A DNA stretch of 64,000 nucleotides from Marivivens donghaensis (GCF_030410045.1 NZ_JAUFRA010000002.1:1-64000); one strand, 5' to 3'. Counted from the first letter of the stretch, positions 7,948-16,478 are shown. Program-made: numbers and translations. The notes: a model not told the origin generated them from the sequence alone.

Positions 7948-8579
7948 TGCGGCGGCGCGCGCTCCTGCAATACGGCGCGCTCGGTTTCGGCGTCGCCGCG
8001 GCCACGCTCTTCGCGGGCTGGTGGCAGGTCGACGGCCCCGGCGCGCCGGACACCGCCACGGGCGACGGGCGTCCGCTGCCGCTCACCGCGATGGACTTCG
8101 CCCTCACCGACCACGAAGGACAGCCGGTCGGGCCGGAGACGCTGCTCGGCCGTGCCTCGCTCGTCTTCTTCGGTTTCACCTGGTGCCCCCAGGTCTGCCC
8201 GACCACGCTCGCCGACATCTCGCACTGGCTCGACGGTCTTGGGGACGAAGCAGATGCGCTCGACGTCGTACTGATCACCGTCGATCCGGAGCGGGATACC
8301 ATTGACGCGATGGCCGAGTATATCGGCTATTTCCATCCGCAGGTCCGCGGCTGGTCCGGCAGCCCGGCAGAGATCGCGCGCGCGGCGGACGGCTTCCGGG
8401 TGCGTTATGAGAAAGTATCCCTCGAAGGTGGCAATTACACGATGGACCACACCGCGGGCGTGTTCCTGTTCGATGCCGAAGGCGCGTTCGTCAGCATCAT
8501 CGACTACCACGAGCCCCGCGACTTCGCGCTGCCGAAGATCCGCCGCGCGATGGCCGCACCTGACGGAGCCACCGGCTGA
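7947..8579 (+). CDS. SCO1/SenC family copper-handling protein (second)
   Basis: A 210-residue SCO paralogue with an N-terminal anchor (residues about 8-26), the CxxxC site in FTWCPQVCPTTLADI and the His ligand in YTMDHTAGVFLFD. It is divergent from the first copy and is translationally coupled to the PCu(A)C gene. Two SCO paralogues flanking one chaperone suggest a copper relay with separate thiol-reductase and metallochaperone duties. That split is known for some SCO pairs and is inferred here. Confidence 0.88.
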   Translation: MRRRALLQYGALGFGVAAATLFAGWWQVDGPGAPDTATGDGRPLPLTAMDFALTDHEGQPVGPETLLGRASLVFFGFTWCPQVCPTTLADISHWLDGLGDEADALDVVLITVDPERDTIDAMAEYIGYFHPQVRGWSGSPAEIARAADGFRVRYEKVSLEGGNYTMDHTAGVFLFDAEGAFVSIIDYHEPRDFALPKIRRAMAAPDGATG

Positions 8580-8581
8580 TA

Positions 8582-8599
8582 GCCGCTGCCGGCAGCGGC
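8582..8599. terminator. 18-bp perfect palindrome between SCO and ATPase genes
   Basis: GCCGCTGCC followed directly by GGCAGCGGC, a perfect 18-bp palindrome just past the SCO stop codon. It has no T run, so it may be a weak or factor-assisted terminator, or a processing hairpin separating the copper genes from the ATPase, which has its own promoter. Confidence 0.4.
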
Positions 8600-8630
8600 C
8601 TGCCGCCATACGAAGTGGCGCAGGCAGCAC

Positions 8631-8661
8631 TTGAAGCTACAGTTGCTGCAGGTCTTATGTT
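8631..8661 (+). promoter_or_regulatory. Second MerR-type promoter, ahead of the P1B ATPase
   Basis: TTGAAG (8631-8636), exactly 19 bases, then TATGTT (8656-8661). The spacer holds an imperfect dyad (AGCTACAG, TTG, CTGCAGGT). The architecture matches that at 6776-6807, so the ATPase is probably induced by the same MerR protein. Confidence 0.7.
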
Positions 8662-8695
8662 TATGCCCGAACCGGAAGAATAACGGAGAATCACC

Positions 8696-10990
8696 ATGGC
8701 CGACGGGAGCACAGAACTACGCGAATGGCGCGTGACGGGCATGGATTGCGGGTCCTGCGCCGCCAAGGTGCGCGGCGCGGTCGAGCGCCTGCCGGGCGTG
8801 GCGGATGTCGATGTGGCACTTATGGCCGAGCGGCTGCGTCTGACGCTCGACGAGCGTCAGACCTCTCCCGAAAGCATCGAGAAAGCCGTTCGCGGGGTCG
8901 GGTTCGGCATTGCGGCAAAGGGAGCGCAACCAGAGAAGCCCAAGGGTGGCTTCGTCCTGCCCGATGGTGCGTTTCCCCTGGCCGCGGAAGCCCCGGACCC
9001 CAAGGGCGAGCCTGCGGAAGACGCCGCAGAGCAGCCGCAGGAGGCACCGACGCCGTCCTGGTATCAGACAGCGAAGGGGCAGCTCGTGATCGGCACAGGG
9101 GCCCTTCTGGCGGCAGCCTGGGCATCTCGCTTCGCGTTTCCCGCGGATATCGCCCATTGGGCCTTCATCCTTGCGACCCTGATCGGACTCGTCCCCGTGG
9201 CGCAGCGCGCGTTCGCCATGGCGCGGGCAAGGATGCCCTTCACGATCGAGATGCTGATGACGATCGCCGCTGGCGGCGCGCTGGTGATCGGCGAGGCAGA
9301 AGAGGCCGCGCTGGTCGTCTTTCTCTTCGCGGTGGGCGAGTTGCTGGAAGGGGTCGCGGCCGGCAAGGCGCGCGACAGCATCCGGGCACTCTCGAAGCTC
9401 GTGCCGAAGACGGCGCAGCTCGAGGTGGGTGGCAAGATCCGTGAGGTCCCGGCGGAGCGGCTCCAGGTCGGCCAGGTCGTTCAGGTCCGCCCCGGTGACA
9501 GGGTGCCCTGTGACGGCGAGGTGATCGATGGCACCTCGGGTGTCGACGAGAGCCCGGTGACGGGCGAGAGTGTCCCGAGCCTCAAGGAGCCGGGCGCGGA
9601 GGTCTTCGCCGGGTCGATCAACGCGGAGGCGCTCTTGCGCGTGCGAGTCACGAAGGCAGCCGACGACAACACCATCGCTCGCATCGTCCGCCTCGTGGAG
9701 GAAGCCGAGAGCGCCCGCGCCCCGACCGAGCGCTTCATCGACCGGTTCAGCCGGGTCTACATGCCCGCCGTCGTCGGAGCCGCAGTCCTCGTCGCCGTCG
9801 TTCCGCCGCTGGCCTTCGGGCTGGCCTGGGGCGACTGGGTCTACCGCGCCTTGGCGCTTCTGCTGATCGGCTGCCCCTGCGCGCTGGTCATCTCGGTGCC
9901 GGCCTCGATCACTTCGGCGCTCTCCACGGGGGCCCGCAACGGCCTGCTGATGAAGGGCGGCGCCGTGATCGAGGCCGCGGCCCGCACGACCCATGTGGCA
10001 TTCGACAAGACCGGAACCCTCACCCACGGCAAGCCCCGTGTCACCGACATCACGGCTCTTTCGGGAAGCGTGGACGAACTTCTGTCCCTCGCCGCCGGGG
10101 TCGAGAGCGGTGCGAGCCACCCGCTCGGACAGGCAATATGCGCAGAGGCAGAGCGGCGCGGCGTGGATGCGGCAGCAACGACCGGCGGCCACGCGCTGCC
10201 CGGCAAGGGGGCGGAAGCCGCCATCGACGGCGTGACCGTCAGCGTGGGCTCCCCGCGGCTTGCGGATGAGCGTGGCGCGCTCACGAACGACCTGCGGACC
10301 TGCGTGGCGGCACTGGAAGCCGGGGGCAAGACGGTGGTCATCGTGTTGCGCGATGACGTGCCCCAGGGCCTCATTGCGCTCAGGGACGAGCCGCGCGCCG
10401 ATGCGGCCGTCGCCGTGGCGCAACTCCGCACGCTTGGCATCTCATCCGTGATGCTGACCGGGGACAACAAACGCACGGCGCAGGCCATCGCCGAAGGGCT
10501 TGGGATCGCGCATCACTCCGAACTCATGCCGGAAGACAAGGTGACGGCGATCCGTGATCTGACGTCCGACGCACGCGTGATGATGATCGGCGATGGGATC
10601 AACGATGCACCCGCGCTTGCCGCCGCCCATGTCGGCGTCGCCATGGGCTCGGGCACCGATGTCGCGCTGGAGACGGCCGACGCGGCGATCCTGCGCAATC
10701 GCGTGACCGATGTGGCGAGCAAGATCCGCCTCGCCCGCGCGACCATGACAAACATTCGCCAGAACATCGCCATCGCACTCGGGTTGAAGGCGGTCTTCCT
10801 CGTGACCACCCTGCTCGGGATCACCGGCCTCTGGATCGCAATCCTCGCAGACACGGGCGCCACAGTACTGGTAACGATGAACGCCCTCCGGCTGCTGTTC
10901 TTCCGGCCCTCCGTGGCGATCGACACGCCGCAACATGCGAGCCATGACAACGGAAACACGCGCTCCGACCGCGTATCCGCAACGACTTGA
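8696..10990 (+). CDS. P1B-type heavy-metal translocating ATPase (Zn/Cd/Pb exporter class)
   Basis: A 764-residue inner-membrane pump. In order: one N-terminal heavy-metal domain with GMDCGSCAAKV (residues about 15-21), a linker, membrane helices from about residue 125, actuator TGES, the transmembrane CPC (GCPCALVISVPASI), phosphorylation motif DKTGTLTHGKP, HP locus (ASHPLGQAI), nucleotide domain and GDGINDAPALA. The final membrane region has ADTGATVLVTMNALRLL. This Asp, with absence of the Cu-type MxxSS, points to the ZntA/CadA (P1B-2) class exporting Zn, Cd or Pb rather than Cu. ATG 8696 has GGAG upstream. It is driven by its own MerR-type promoter. Confidence 0.92.
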   Translation: MADGSTELREWRVTGMDCGSCAAKVRGAVERLPGVADVDVALMAERLRLTLDERQTSPESIEKAVRGVGFGIAAKGAQPEKPKGGFVLPDGAFPLAAEAPDPKGEPAEDAAEQPQEAPTPSWYQTAKGQLVIGTGALLAAAWASRFAFPADIAHWAFILATLIGLVPVAQRAFAMARARMPFTIEMLMTIAAGGALVIGEAEEAALVVFLFAVGELLEGVAAGKARDSIRALSKLVPKTAQLEVGGKIREVPAERLQVGQVVQVRPGDRVPCDGEVIDGTSGVDESPVTGESVPSLKEPGAEVFAGSINAEALLRVRVTKAADDNTIARIVRLVEEAESARAPTERFIDRFSRVYMPAVVGAAVLVAVVPPLAFGLAWGDWVYRALALLLIGCPCALVISVPASITSALSTGARNGLLMKGGAVIEAAARTTHVAFDKTGTLTHGKPRVTDITALSGSVDELLSLAAGVESGASHPLGQAICAEAERRGVDAAATTGGHALPGKGAEAAIDGVTVSVGSPRLADERGALTNDLRTCVAALEAGGKTVVIVLRDDVPQGLIALRDEPRADAAVAVAQLRTLGISSVMLTGDNKRTAQAIAEGLGIAHHSELMPEDKVTAIRDLTSDARVMMIGDGINDAPALAAAHVGVAMGSGTDVALETADAAILRNRVTDVASKIRLARATMTNIRQNIAIALGLKAVFLVTTLLGITGLWIAILADTGATVLVTMNALRLLFFRPSVAIDTPQHASHDNGNTRSDRVSATT

Positions 10991-11002
10991 AAGGATATAT
11001 TC

Positions 11003-11470
11003 ATGACCCTCACCAGACGTGCCCTGCTGGCGATTACCGCGAGCTTCGCTGCCACCGTTCCCCTTCCAGGAATGGCCCAGACTGCGCCCGCAATCCACGT
11101 GCTGAAGGACCCGAACTGTGGGTGCTGCACTGCCTGGATCGATATCCTGAAAGAAGACGGATTCACCGTCACTACCGAGCGCAGTTTCGGCACCCTCCTG
11201 ATCCGGCACAAACTCGAGAACGGCATCCCCCAGAATATAACCTCCTGCCACACCGGTGAGATCGAGGGCTATTTCATCGAGGGCCACGTCCCGCCCGCCG
11301 ACATTCGACGGCTGCTGTCCGAGCGCCCCGATGCTGTCGGTCTTGCGGTGCCCGGCATGCCCTACGGTTCGCCAGGCATGGGCCTGGAAGAGAGCCGCGA
11401 GGCCTACGATGTGTTCCTGATCCGGCACGACGGCAGCACCGAGGTGTTCACGCGCTACGAGGCTGCATGA
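11003..11470 (+). CDS. DUF411 periplasmic metal-binding protein
   Basis: A 155-residue secreted protein with a Tat/Sec-like leader (LTRRALLAITASFAA) and the diagnostic CxCC motif in DPNCGCCTAWIDIL, plus a later Cys-His in TSCHTGEIEGYFIEGHVP. DUF411 proteins are linked to copper and other metal resistance and probably bind metal in the periplasm. It lies 12 bases after the ATPase with GAAAGGA upstream, so it is the last gene of the metal cluster. Confidence 0.85.
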   Translation: MTLTRRALLAITASFAATVPLPGMAQTAPAIHVLKDPNCGCCTAWIDILKEDGFTVTTERSFGTLLIRHKLENGIPQNITSCHTGEIEGYFIEGHVPPADIRRLLSERPDAVGLAVPGMPYGSPGMGLEESREAYDVFLIRHDGSTEVFTRYEAA

Positions 11471-11562
11471 CCTTCCCTGGTTTGGTCGTGTCACCGCCCC
11501 TCACCACTCGGACACATGTACTTGTCGCCGCGGCATGAACTCCCAGGCGCGGTTCGCGGTGG

Positions 11563-11988
11563 TCAAGGCCGATAGGCAGCATCCTGCTGCCAGCCGGTGA
11601 AGCCGGTCTGCATGACGACGACGTTCGACCGTCCCGCGACCCGCAGCGCGAAGGCCGCCTGTGCCGAGAGGCTGCCGGTGTTGCAGAACAGGATGGTCAT
11701 GCGGCCCTCGGGGATCTCGTCGATCCGGTCGAGCACCTCGCGCCACTCAATGTTGACGGCACCGGGGATGGTGCCTTCCTCAAACTGACCCGCATCGCGG
11801 GTGTCGACGAAAAGCGCGGTCTCGAACACGGTCTGGTCGATCTGCTGGGGCAGGATGATGCCGGATTCGTATTCCGAGAACATCATGTATTCCTGCATGA
11901 CCTCAACGGCTGCGTCTTGTGCCAAGGCGGGCGCTGCATGCAGCCCGAGCGCGACGGTCGTCGCCAAAAGTAGTTGTTTCAGGGTCAT
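11563..11988 (-). CDS. Periplasmic rhodanese-like protein
   Basis: A 141-residue single-domain rhodanese with a signal peptide (cleavage after ALAQ). The domain is recognisable from LFVDTRDAGQFEEGTIPGAV and the active-site loop ILFCNTGSLSAQAA with the catalytic Cys. It would bind or transfer sulfane sulfur in the periplasm. It is the last gene of the leftward sulfur-related operon, 41 bases after the cytoplasmic rhodanese, and converges on the DUF411 gene. Confidence 0.82.
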   Translation of the reverse strand: MTLKQLLLATTVALGLHAAPALAQDAAVEVMQEYMMFSEYESGIILPQQIDQTVFETALFVDTRDAGQFEEGTIPGAVNIEWREVLDRIDEIPEGRMTILFCNTGSLSAQAAFALRVAGRSNVVVMQTGFTGWQQDAAYRP

Positions 11989-12029
11989 CCGGGGGTATCC
12001 TCCATTCCGGTTTCTTGGTGTTCGGGTGT

Positions 12030-12335
12030 TCAGGTGTTTCGTGCAAGCCAGCCCTTCGTGCCGCCCTCGAGCCAGAGGGCGTCCGGGTGGCCCAACTTCT
12101 TCAGTATGTCCGCACCCTCTGCTGACCGACCGCCGCCCTTGCCGCAGATGGTCACGGGTGTCTTTCCAACCGGCATTTCACCGGTGCAGTCTTCGAGTTC
12201 GGCCAGCGGGATATGCGGGATATGGACGGCGCCCGTCACATGGGCGGAGGAGAAGTCTTCCGCGTCGCGGACGTCGATCATGTGTAAGCAATCCGGGTTG
12301 GCCGCGAGGGCGGCGAGCGTGAGCATTTGAGCCAT
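12030..12335 (-). CDS. Small cytoplasmic rhodanese-like protein
   Basis: A 101-residue single-domain rhodanese: DVRDAEDFSSAHVTGAVHIP for the first half and active loop VTICGKGGGRSAEGA with the catalytic Cys. There is no signal peptide. Its ATG overlaps the stop of the DsrE-like gene (TGATG), so the two are translationally coupled. Pairs of DsrE-type and rhodanese proteins commonly pass persulfide sulfur between them. Confidence 0.82.
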   Translation of the reverse strand: MAQMLTLAALAANPDCLHMIDVRDAEDFSSAHVTGAVHIPHIPLAELEDCTGEMPVGKTPVTICGKGGGRSAEGADILKKLGHPDALWLEGGTKGWLARNT

Positions 12336-12688
12336 CAGACCACCAGCACCTTGTCGACGGCGAGCGTCGCCTGGGCGAGTTCGTCCATGGTCGATCGGCT
12401 CGCCCCCTCCATCATGTCGCCCTCGGTCAGGCCGCGCGCATCCATGGAGGTACCGCACATAAGGACGCGCCCCTTGGCGGATAAGAGCCTGCGGAGTGTG
12501 CGCTCGAGGTTGTAGTAGCCATCGGGCGTCTTCTGCCCCGCCTTGGCACAAAGCACCGCGTCGGCTATCAGGAAGACGGTGATTTCCGCTTCAGGTTCGT
12601 TCTTGGCAAGCGCGTGGGCCATGCGCAGCCCGTTGAAGCTACGCTCGTTGCCGTAGGGCGGATCGTTCAGAAGGATCAGGTGTTTCAT
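12335..12688 (-). CDS. DsrE/DsrF-like sulfur-relay family protein
   Basis: A 117-residue soluble protein of the DsrE/DsrF-like fold (HLILLNDPPYGNERSFNGLR, then ITVFLIADAVLCAKAGQ, then VLMCGTSMDARGL). Cys in VLCAKAGQ and VLMCGTS sit where sulfur-carrying cysteines are found in this family. It is coupled to the downstream rhodanese and 9 bases from the broken DUF1499 gene. The likely role is cytosolic persulfide transfer, inferred from family and neighbours. Confidence 0.82.
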   Translation of the reverse strand: MKHLILLNDPPYGNERSFNGLRMAHALAKNEPEAEITVFLIADAVLCAKAGQKTPDGYYNLERTLRRLLSAKGRVLMCGTSMDARGLTEGDMMEGASRSTMDELAQATLAVDKVLVV

Positions 12689-12697
12689 TTTGGGTCC

Positions 12698-13320
12698 TCA
12701 GGTCCGGGCGCGCGTTTCAAGCTCCGACAGGAAGGCTTCGATGCGTCGTGCATTGGCCCCGCGGTCGATCTGGCCGAGGCGCGAGCGCGAGCGCATGTCG
12801 ATGCGAGCGCCGCTTTCGGTTTCGGTCACGCGGATTGCCACCTCGTCCTCGAAGGCAAACAGACGGCTCCGGGCGATGGCCTCGATCTGGCTCTCCGCGG
12901 GATCGGCCGACAGCACCTCCCAGCCGCGCTGTTCCACGAGGGCGAGCGCCGCCGCGAACGCCTCGTCTGCGGAGACCGGCAGGTCCAGCGGGCGTACGTC
13001 CAGATAGGCGGCGCGCTGCGGGCTGCGATCTCGAACGCCGCACCAAGACATGCGACCGGCAGCGACAGGATCAACCCCAGCAGGACCGCGCCAGCGCGAC
13101 CGTTCCTGCGGCGCAGCCAGACCACCAGCCCGGCCAGCGCGGCGATGACGCCGGCACCGGCCGCCCAGGCGCTCCAGCCGGCAAGGTCATAGGCCTGCGG
13201 CCAGGGCCAGCCGCCCGCCCGGAAGCCCCAGACAGAGACTGCAAGAAGCGCGATTGAGGCGACGCCCAACAAGATCGAAAGGAAGCCCAGAGAGCGGGCA
13301 AGCGTGTCAGGCATCTGCAA
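12698..13320 (-). pseudogene. DUF1499 protein gene, broken by internal deletion and frameshift
   Basis: The N-terminal part from 13320 (MQMPDTLARSLGFLSILLG, three membrane helices, ending EIAARSAPPI) and the C-terminal DUF1499 part (YLDVRPLDLPVSADEA to the end at 12698) lie in different frames. In intact relatives about 30 residues separate the PPI and RAAYPD blocks. Here the two blocks meet at about 13010-13025, where a single CAGCGCGCCGCCTATC reads as RSAPPI in one frame and QRAAYL in the other. A deletion between two such short repeats would explain both the lost segment and the frame change. Membrane anchoring may persist but the domain is cut off. Confidence 0.75.
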
Positions 13321-14617
13321 GCTCCCGTGGGCTGGCGGGGTTCAGTCGCGGGTGGGTTTCCTCGGAGAGCCAGAACAGAAGCCCGCCGGAGACGAACATG
13401 GATACCGCAACGAACCAGAAGGCCGCTTCCGCAGCGCCGGTCAGGCTGGCCGCCAGCCCGAGACCGAGCGCGCCGATCGCGTAGCCGAGGTCGCGCCAGA
13501 AGCGGTAGATTCCGATGGCCGAGCCGCGCCAGGCCGGCGGGGTGATGTCGGCGACCGCCGCCCCGAGGTTCGGATAGAGGAGCGCCATGCCGAAGCCGGC
13601 CACCCCGGCCGAGACCGACCACCATAGCGCGCCGGTGCCCATGACCACCATCGCCACGCCAGCACCGCAGATCCACATGCCGAGCACGTTGGGCCAGAAG
13701 CGCCCGACATGGTCCGACAGCCGCCCGGTGACAAGTTGCGAGCCGCCCCAGACAAAACCGTAGGTGCCGACGATCCAGCCGACCTCGGTCAAGGTCGCGC
13801 CTTGCGTCACGAGGAAGACCGGGAACAGCGCCCAGACCAGCGCATCGACGAACTTCTCGACCAGCCCCGCCTGGGAGATCGCGAAAAGCCGACGGTCGCG
13901 CCAGCTCATCACCGCGAAGACCTCTCCCGTCGTGGGATTCTCGGACACGCCCTGCGGATAGCGCGGTAGGGCTTTCGGCGGCGCTGCCTTGTGCGCGGCA
14001 GTTTCTGCCTTCGCCCAAGGAAGCGTGTCTTTCACCCAGACAACCGTCAGGACCAGTGCCAGTAGGACCACCGCCATGCCGAAGACCAGCAGGCCGACAC
14101 GTGCCCCCAGCCACTCGGCGGCATATGCGGTGACGACGCCCGCGATCGCCACGCCGACATAGCCGGAGAATTCGTTGAGCCCCATGGTGAGGCCACGTTC
14201 CTCGGCCCTCGTGATATCGAGTTTGGCGGTCTGCGTCATCGACCAGCAAAGGCCCTGATTGACGCCCAAAAGCACAGTCGCCGCGACGATCCAGTTCCAG
14301 TCCGGCGCGGACCAGATCATCACCGGGATCGGCAGCGCCACGACCCAGCCCCAGAACAGCACCCGCTTGCGCCCGATCCGCTCGGACCACCGCCCGGCGA
14401 CGAAGTTCATCACCGCCTTAACCGCACCGAAGGCCACGACGAAGGACGCCAGCAGCAGGAACGAGCCGCGCTCGAGCCCGAACTCGCTTTCGGCCAGCGC
14501 CGGGACCACCGTGCGCGTCATGCCGATGGCGAAACCCACCAGCATGACCTGGATCAGCTGATGCGCGACCTGGACCCGGTTCTCGCGGATGCCGCGCGTG
14601 TACTCACACGCGGTCAT
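13307..14617 (-). CDS. Major facilitator superfamily transporter
   Basis: A 436-residue MFS transporter with about 12 membrane helices. The loop 2-3 motif is visible as GRWSERIGRKRVLFWG, and the related loop 8-9 as GRLSDHVGRFWPN. The substrate is unknown. The gene overlaps both neighbours by a few bases (ATGA with the hydroxylase upstream, 14 bases with the DUF1499 gene downstream), so it belongs to one transcription unit with the rhodanese and DsrE-like genes. Export or uptake of a sulfur compound would fit the context but is not shown. Confidence 0.85.
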   Translation of the reverse strand: MTACEYTRGIRENRVQVAHQLIQVMLVGFAIGMTRTVVPALAESEFGLERGSFLLLASFVVAFGAVKAVMNFVAGRWSERIGRKRVLFWGWVVALPIPVMIWSAPDWNWIVAATVLLGVNQGLCWSMTQTAKLDITRAEERGLTMGLNEFSGYVGVAIAGVVTAYAAEWLGARVGLLVFGMAVVLLALVLTVVWVKDTLPWAKAETAAHKAAPPKALPRYPQGVSENPTTGEVFAVMSWRDRRLFAISQAGLVEKFVDALVWALFPVFLVTQGATLTEVGWIVGTYGFVWGGSQLVTGRLSDHVGRFWPNVLGMWICGAGVAMVVMGTGALWWSVSAGVAGFGMALLYPNLGAAVADITPPAWRGSAIGIYRFWRDLGYAIGALGLGLAASLTGAAEAAFWFVAVSMFVSGGLLFWLSEETHPRLNPASPRELADA

Positions 14618-15468
14618 TCGGCGGGCTCCTTCGTCGTGATGCGCGGGTCGAGCGCGCCGCCCGAGGCCGGTCCGCGTAAAGGCTGGACCAGCATCCGGTC
14701 GAGCCAGAGATCGCGGCGCGTGCGGAACTGCTCGATGCCGATCTCCATCCCCTCATGCCCCTTGGCGGGCTGGGCGATGTAGGTGCCGAGGAGCTGGTCC
14801 CACCACGGCAGGTTGAAGCCGTAGTTCGAGTTGGTCACGCGCGGGTCAATGGAATGGTGGACGCGGTGCATGTCGGGCGTGACCACGATCAGCCGCAGCA
14901 CCCCGTCTACCGGGCGCGGCAGGTCGATGTTGGCGTGGTTGAAGAGCGCTGTGGCGTTCAGGATCACCTCGAACAGCAGCACCGCGACGGCGGGCGGTCC
15001 GAGCGCCGCGACCACCGCCAGCTTGATCTCCATCGAGATGAGGATCTCCACGGGATGGAACCGCAGTCCCGTGGTCGCGTCGAAGTCGAGATCGGCGTGG
15101 TGCATCCGGTGCAGCTGCCAGAGCCCAGGCACTGCGTGGAACATCACGTACTGGAGGTAGATCGCCAGATCGAGCAACAGCATCGAAACCACAACCGCGA
15201 CCCAGATCGGCACATCGAGATTGTTGAATAGGCCCAAGCCGTGATCCTCGGCCATGACGGCGAGCCCGACGGCGATGATCGGGAAGGTCAGCCGCAGGAT
15301 CGCGGTGTCGAGCACCACAAGCGCGAGGTTGTTCGTCCAGCGGATGACGCGCGGGATCTCCCGACGCCTCCGCGGCGCCGCCACCTCCCACAGCGCCATG
15401 GCCACCAAGACGCCGAGAAAGGCAGCAAGGCGAATGGTTAGTTCAGCGGCGAGGATGGTCTCGGACAT
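14614..15468 (-). CDS. Sterol desaturase / fatty acid hydroxylase family membrane protein
   Basis: A 284-residue membrane protein of the fatty acid hydroxylase superfamily, which uses a di-iron centre held by clustered histidines. Visible clusters are QLHRMHHADLDFD, TGLRFHPVEI, FNHANIDL and DMHRVHHSID. Four or so membrane helices precede and separate them. The real substrate is unknown; a hydroxylation or desaturation of a membrane lipid is the family role. It is first in the leftward operon, directly across from the ArsR-rhodanese regulator and its inverted-repeat operator. Confidence 0.85.
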   Translation of the reverse strand: MSETILAAELTIRLAAFLGVLVAMALWEVAAPRRRREIPRVIRWTNNLALVVLDTAILRLTFPIIAVGLAVMAEDHGLGLFNNLDVPIWVAVVVSMLLLDLAIYLQYVMFHAVPGLWQLHRMHHADLDFDATTGLRFHPVEILISMEIKLAVVAALGPPAVAVLLFEVILNATALFNHANIDLPRPVDGVLRLIVVTPDMHRVHHSIDPRVTNSNYGFNLPWWDQLLGTYIAQPAKGHEGMEIGIEQFRTRRDLWLDRMLVQPLRGPASGGALDPRITTKEPAE

Positions 15469-15512
15469 GGGATGTGGACTTCGGACTTGTGGGACGCGAT
15501 GAAATCGCTATT

Positions 15513-15532
15513 ATTCAAGTTATCGCTTGAAT
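15513..15532. promoter_or_regulatory. ArsR-type operator between the divergent units
   Basis: ATTCAAG, six bases, CTTGAAT: a perfect 7-bp-arm inverted repeat in the 87-base gap between the hydroxylase and the ArsR-rhodanese gene. Dyads with TTCAA/TTGAA arms are typical ArsR-family sites, so this site likely controls both directions. Confidence 0.65.
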
Positions 15533-15555
15533 GATGTAGCGTCAGGAGGCACGAC

Positions 15556-16224
15556 TTGTCAATCAGCCCGAAGTTGGCCCTGCTGGAAGAATACGCCCTC
15601 GTCGCGCGCGCCTTATCGGCACCGGCGCGTCTGATGCTGCTGGAACAACTGGCGCAAGGCGAACGCGGGGTCGAGGCTCTTGCCGACAAGACAGGCCTGA
15701 CCATCGCCAACTGCTCGCAGCACCTGCAACAGTTGCGCCGCGCCGCACTCGTCACCAGCCGCCGCGACGGCAAGGCGGTGATCTACCGGCTGACCGACGC
15801 GAAGACGCTTCAACTGATGGACCTTCTGCGCATCGTTGCGGAGCGGAACCTCGCGCAGGTCGAGCGCATCTTGCGGGGGCTCTCGGGCGGCGAGGATGCC
15901 CCTGAGCCGGTCAGCAGAGAAGACCTGTCAGCCTGGATCGCCGAAGGTTCTGTGACCGTGCTCGATGTTCGCCCCGCGGACGAATACGCTGCAGGTCACA
16001 TTTCGGGTGCGCACAACATGACGCTGACGGAGATCGAGCGGATCGTCCCGACGCTCGATCCGGCCACCGAAATCGTGGCCTATTGCAGGGGCCCTTATTG
16101 CATCTATGCCCACCAGGCTGTCGCCGCACTTCGCAAACACGGCCTCAATGCGCGCCGCCTTGACGGCGGTCTGCCGGAGTGGCGCGAGGATGGAAGGGTT
16201 GTGGAAACGGCCGCGATGAACTGA
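15556..16224 (+). CDS. ArsR family regulator fused to a rhodanese domain
   Basis: A 222-residue fusion. Residues about 10-95 are an ArsR winged helix-turn-helix (recognition region TGLTIANCSQHLQQLRRAAL). Residues about 115-215 are a rhodanese domain (VTVLDVRPADEYAAGHISGA; active loop VAYCRGPYCIYAHQA with the catalytic Cys and a second Cys). The Cys in ANCSQH near the recognition helix could add a sulfur sensor. The TTG start at 15556 is supported by AGGAGG 7 bases upstream. The fusion suggests direct sensing of sulfane sulfur through the rhodanese domain, controlling the divergent sulfur-related operon. Confidence 0.85.
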   Translation: MSISPKLALLEEYALVARALSAPARLMLLEQLAQGERGVEALADKTGLTIANCSQHLQQLRRAALVTSRRDGKAVIYRLTDAKTLQLMDLLRIVAERNLAQVERILRGLSGGEDAPEPVSREDLSAWIAEGSVTVLDVRPADEYAAGHISGAHNMTLTEIERIVPTLDPATEIVAYCRGPYCIYAHQAVAALRKHGLNARRLDGGLPEWREDGRVVETAAMN

Positions 16225-16394
16225 CCATAGCAGCCTGATCACTCCATATATAAAAGTTTGCGCTGGCAAGCGCGATAGGGCTCGGTTGAATGACTGCATT
16301 CTCGTCATTTGACTGCTTCCGCGAAGAGTAATCGACCGGCAGCTTTGGGCCGGTTGTGTATCATCGCCTCGTCGATATTGCTTTGAGCAACCCC

Positions 16395-16412
16395 GGGACC
16401 GCTTTCGGGACC
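16395..16412 (+). repeat. Integrase arm-type repeats, right end
   Basis: Two GGGACC hexamers 12 bp apart with the linker GCTTTC, the same unit and spacing as at 183-200. They lie about 70 bases inside the right 21-bp repeat. Confidence 0.55.
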
Positions 16413-16478
16413 ACTTCTGCGAAAGCGCCCACCACTAACCCTCTATAATTTCATCGAAATTGGCGGTGTTAGATTGCC

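Noticed and set aside
8717..10423. 568-codon minus-strand open frame opposite the P1B ATPase
   Set aside because: High-GC shadow frame of a well-supported gene, with no protein-like motif or ribosome binding site.
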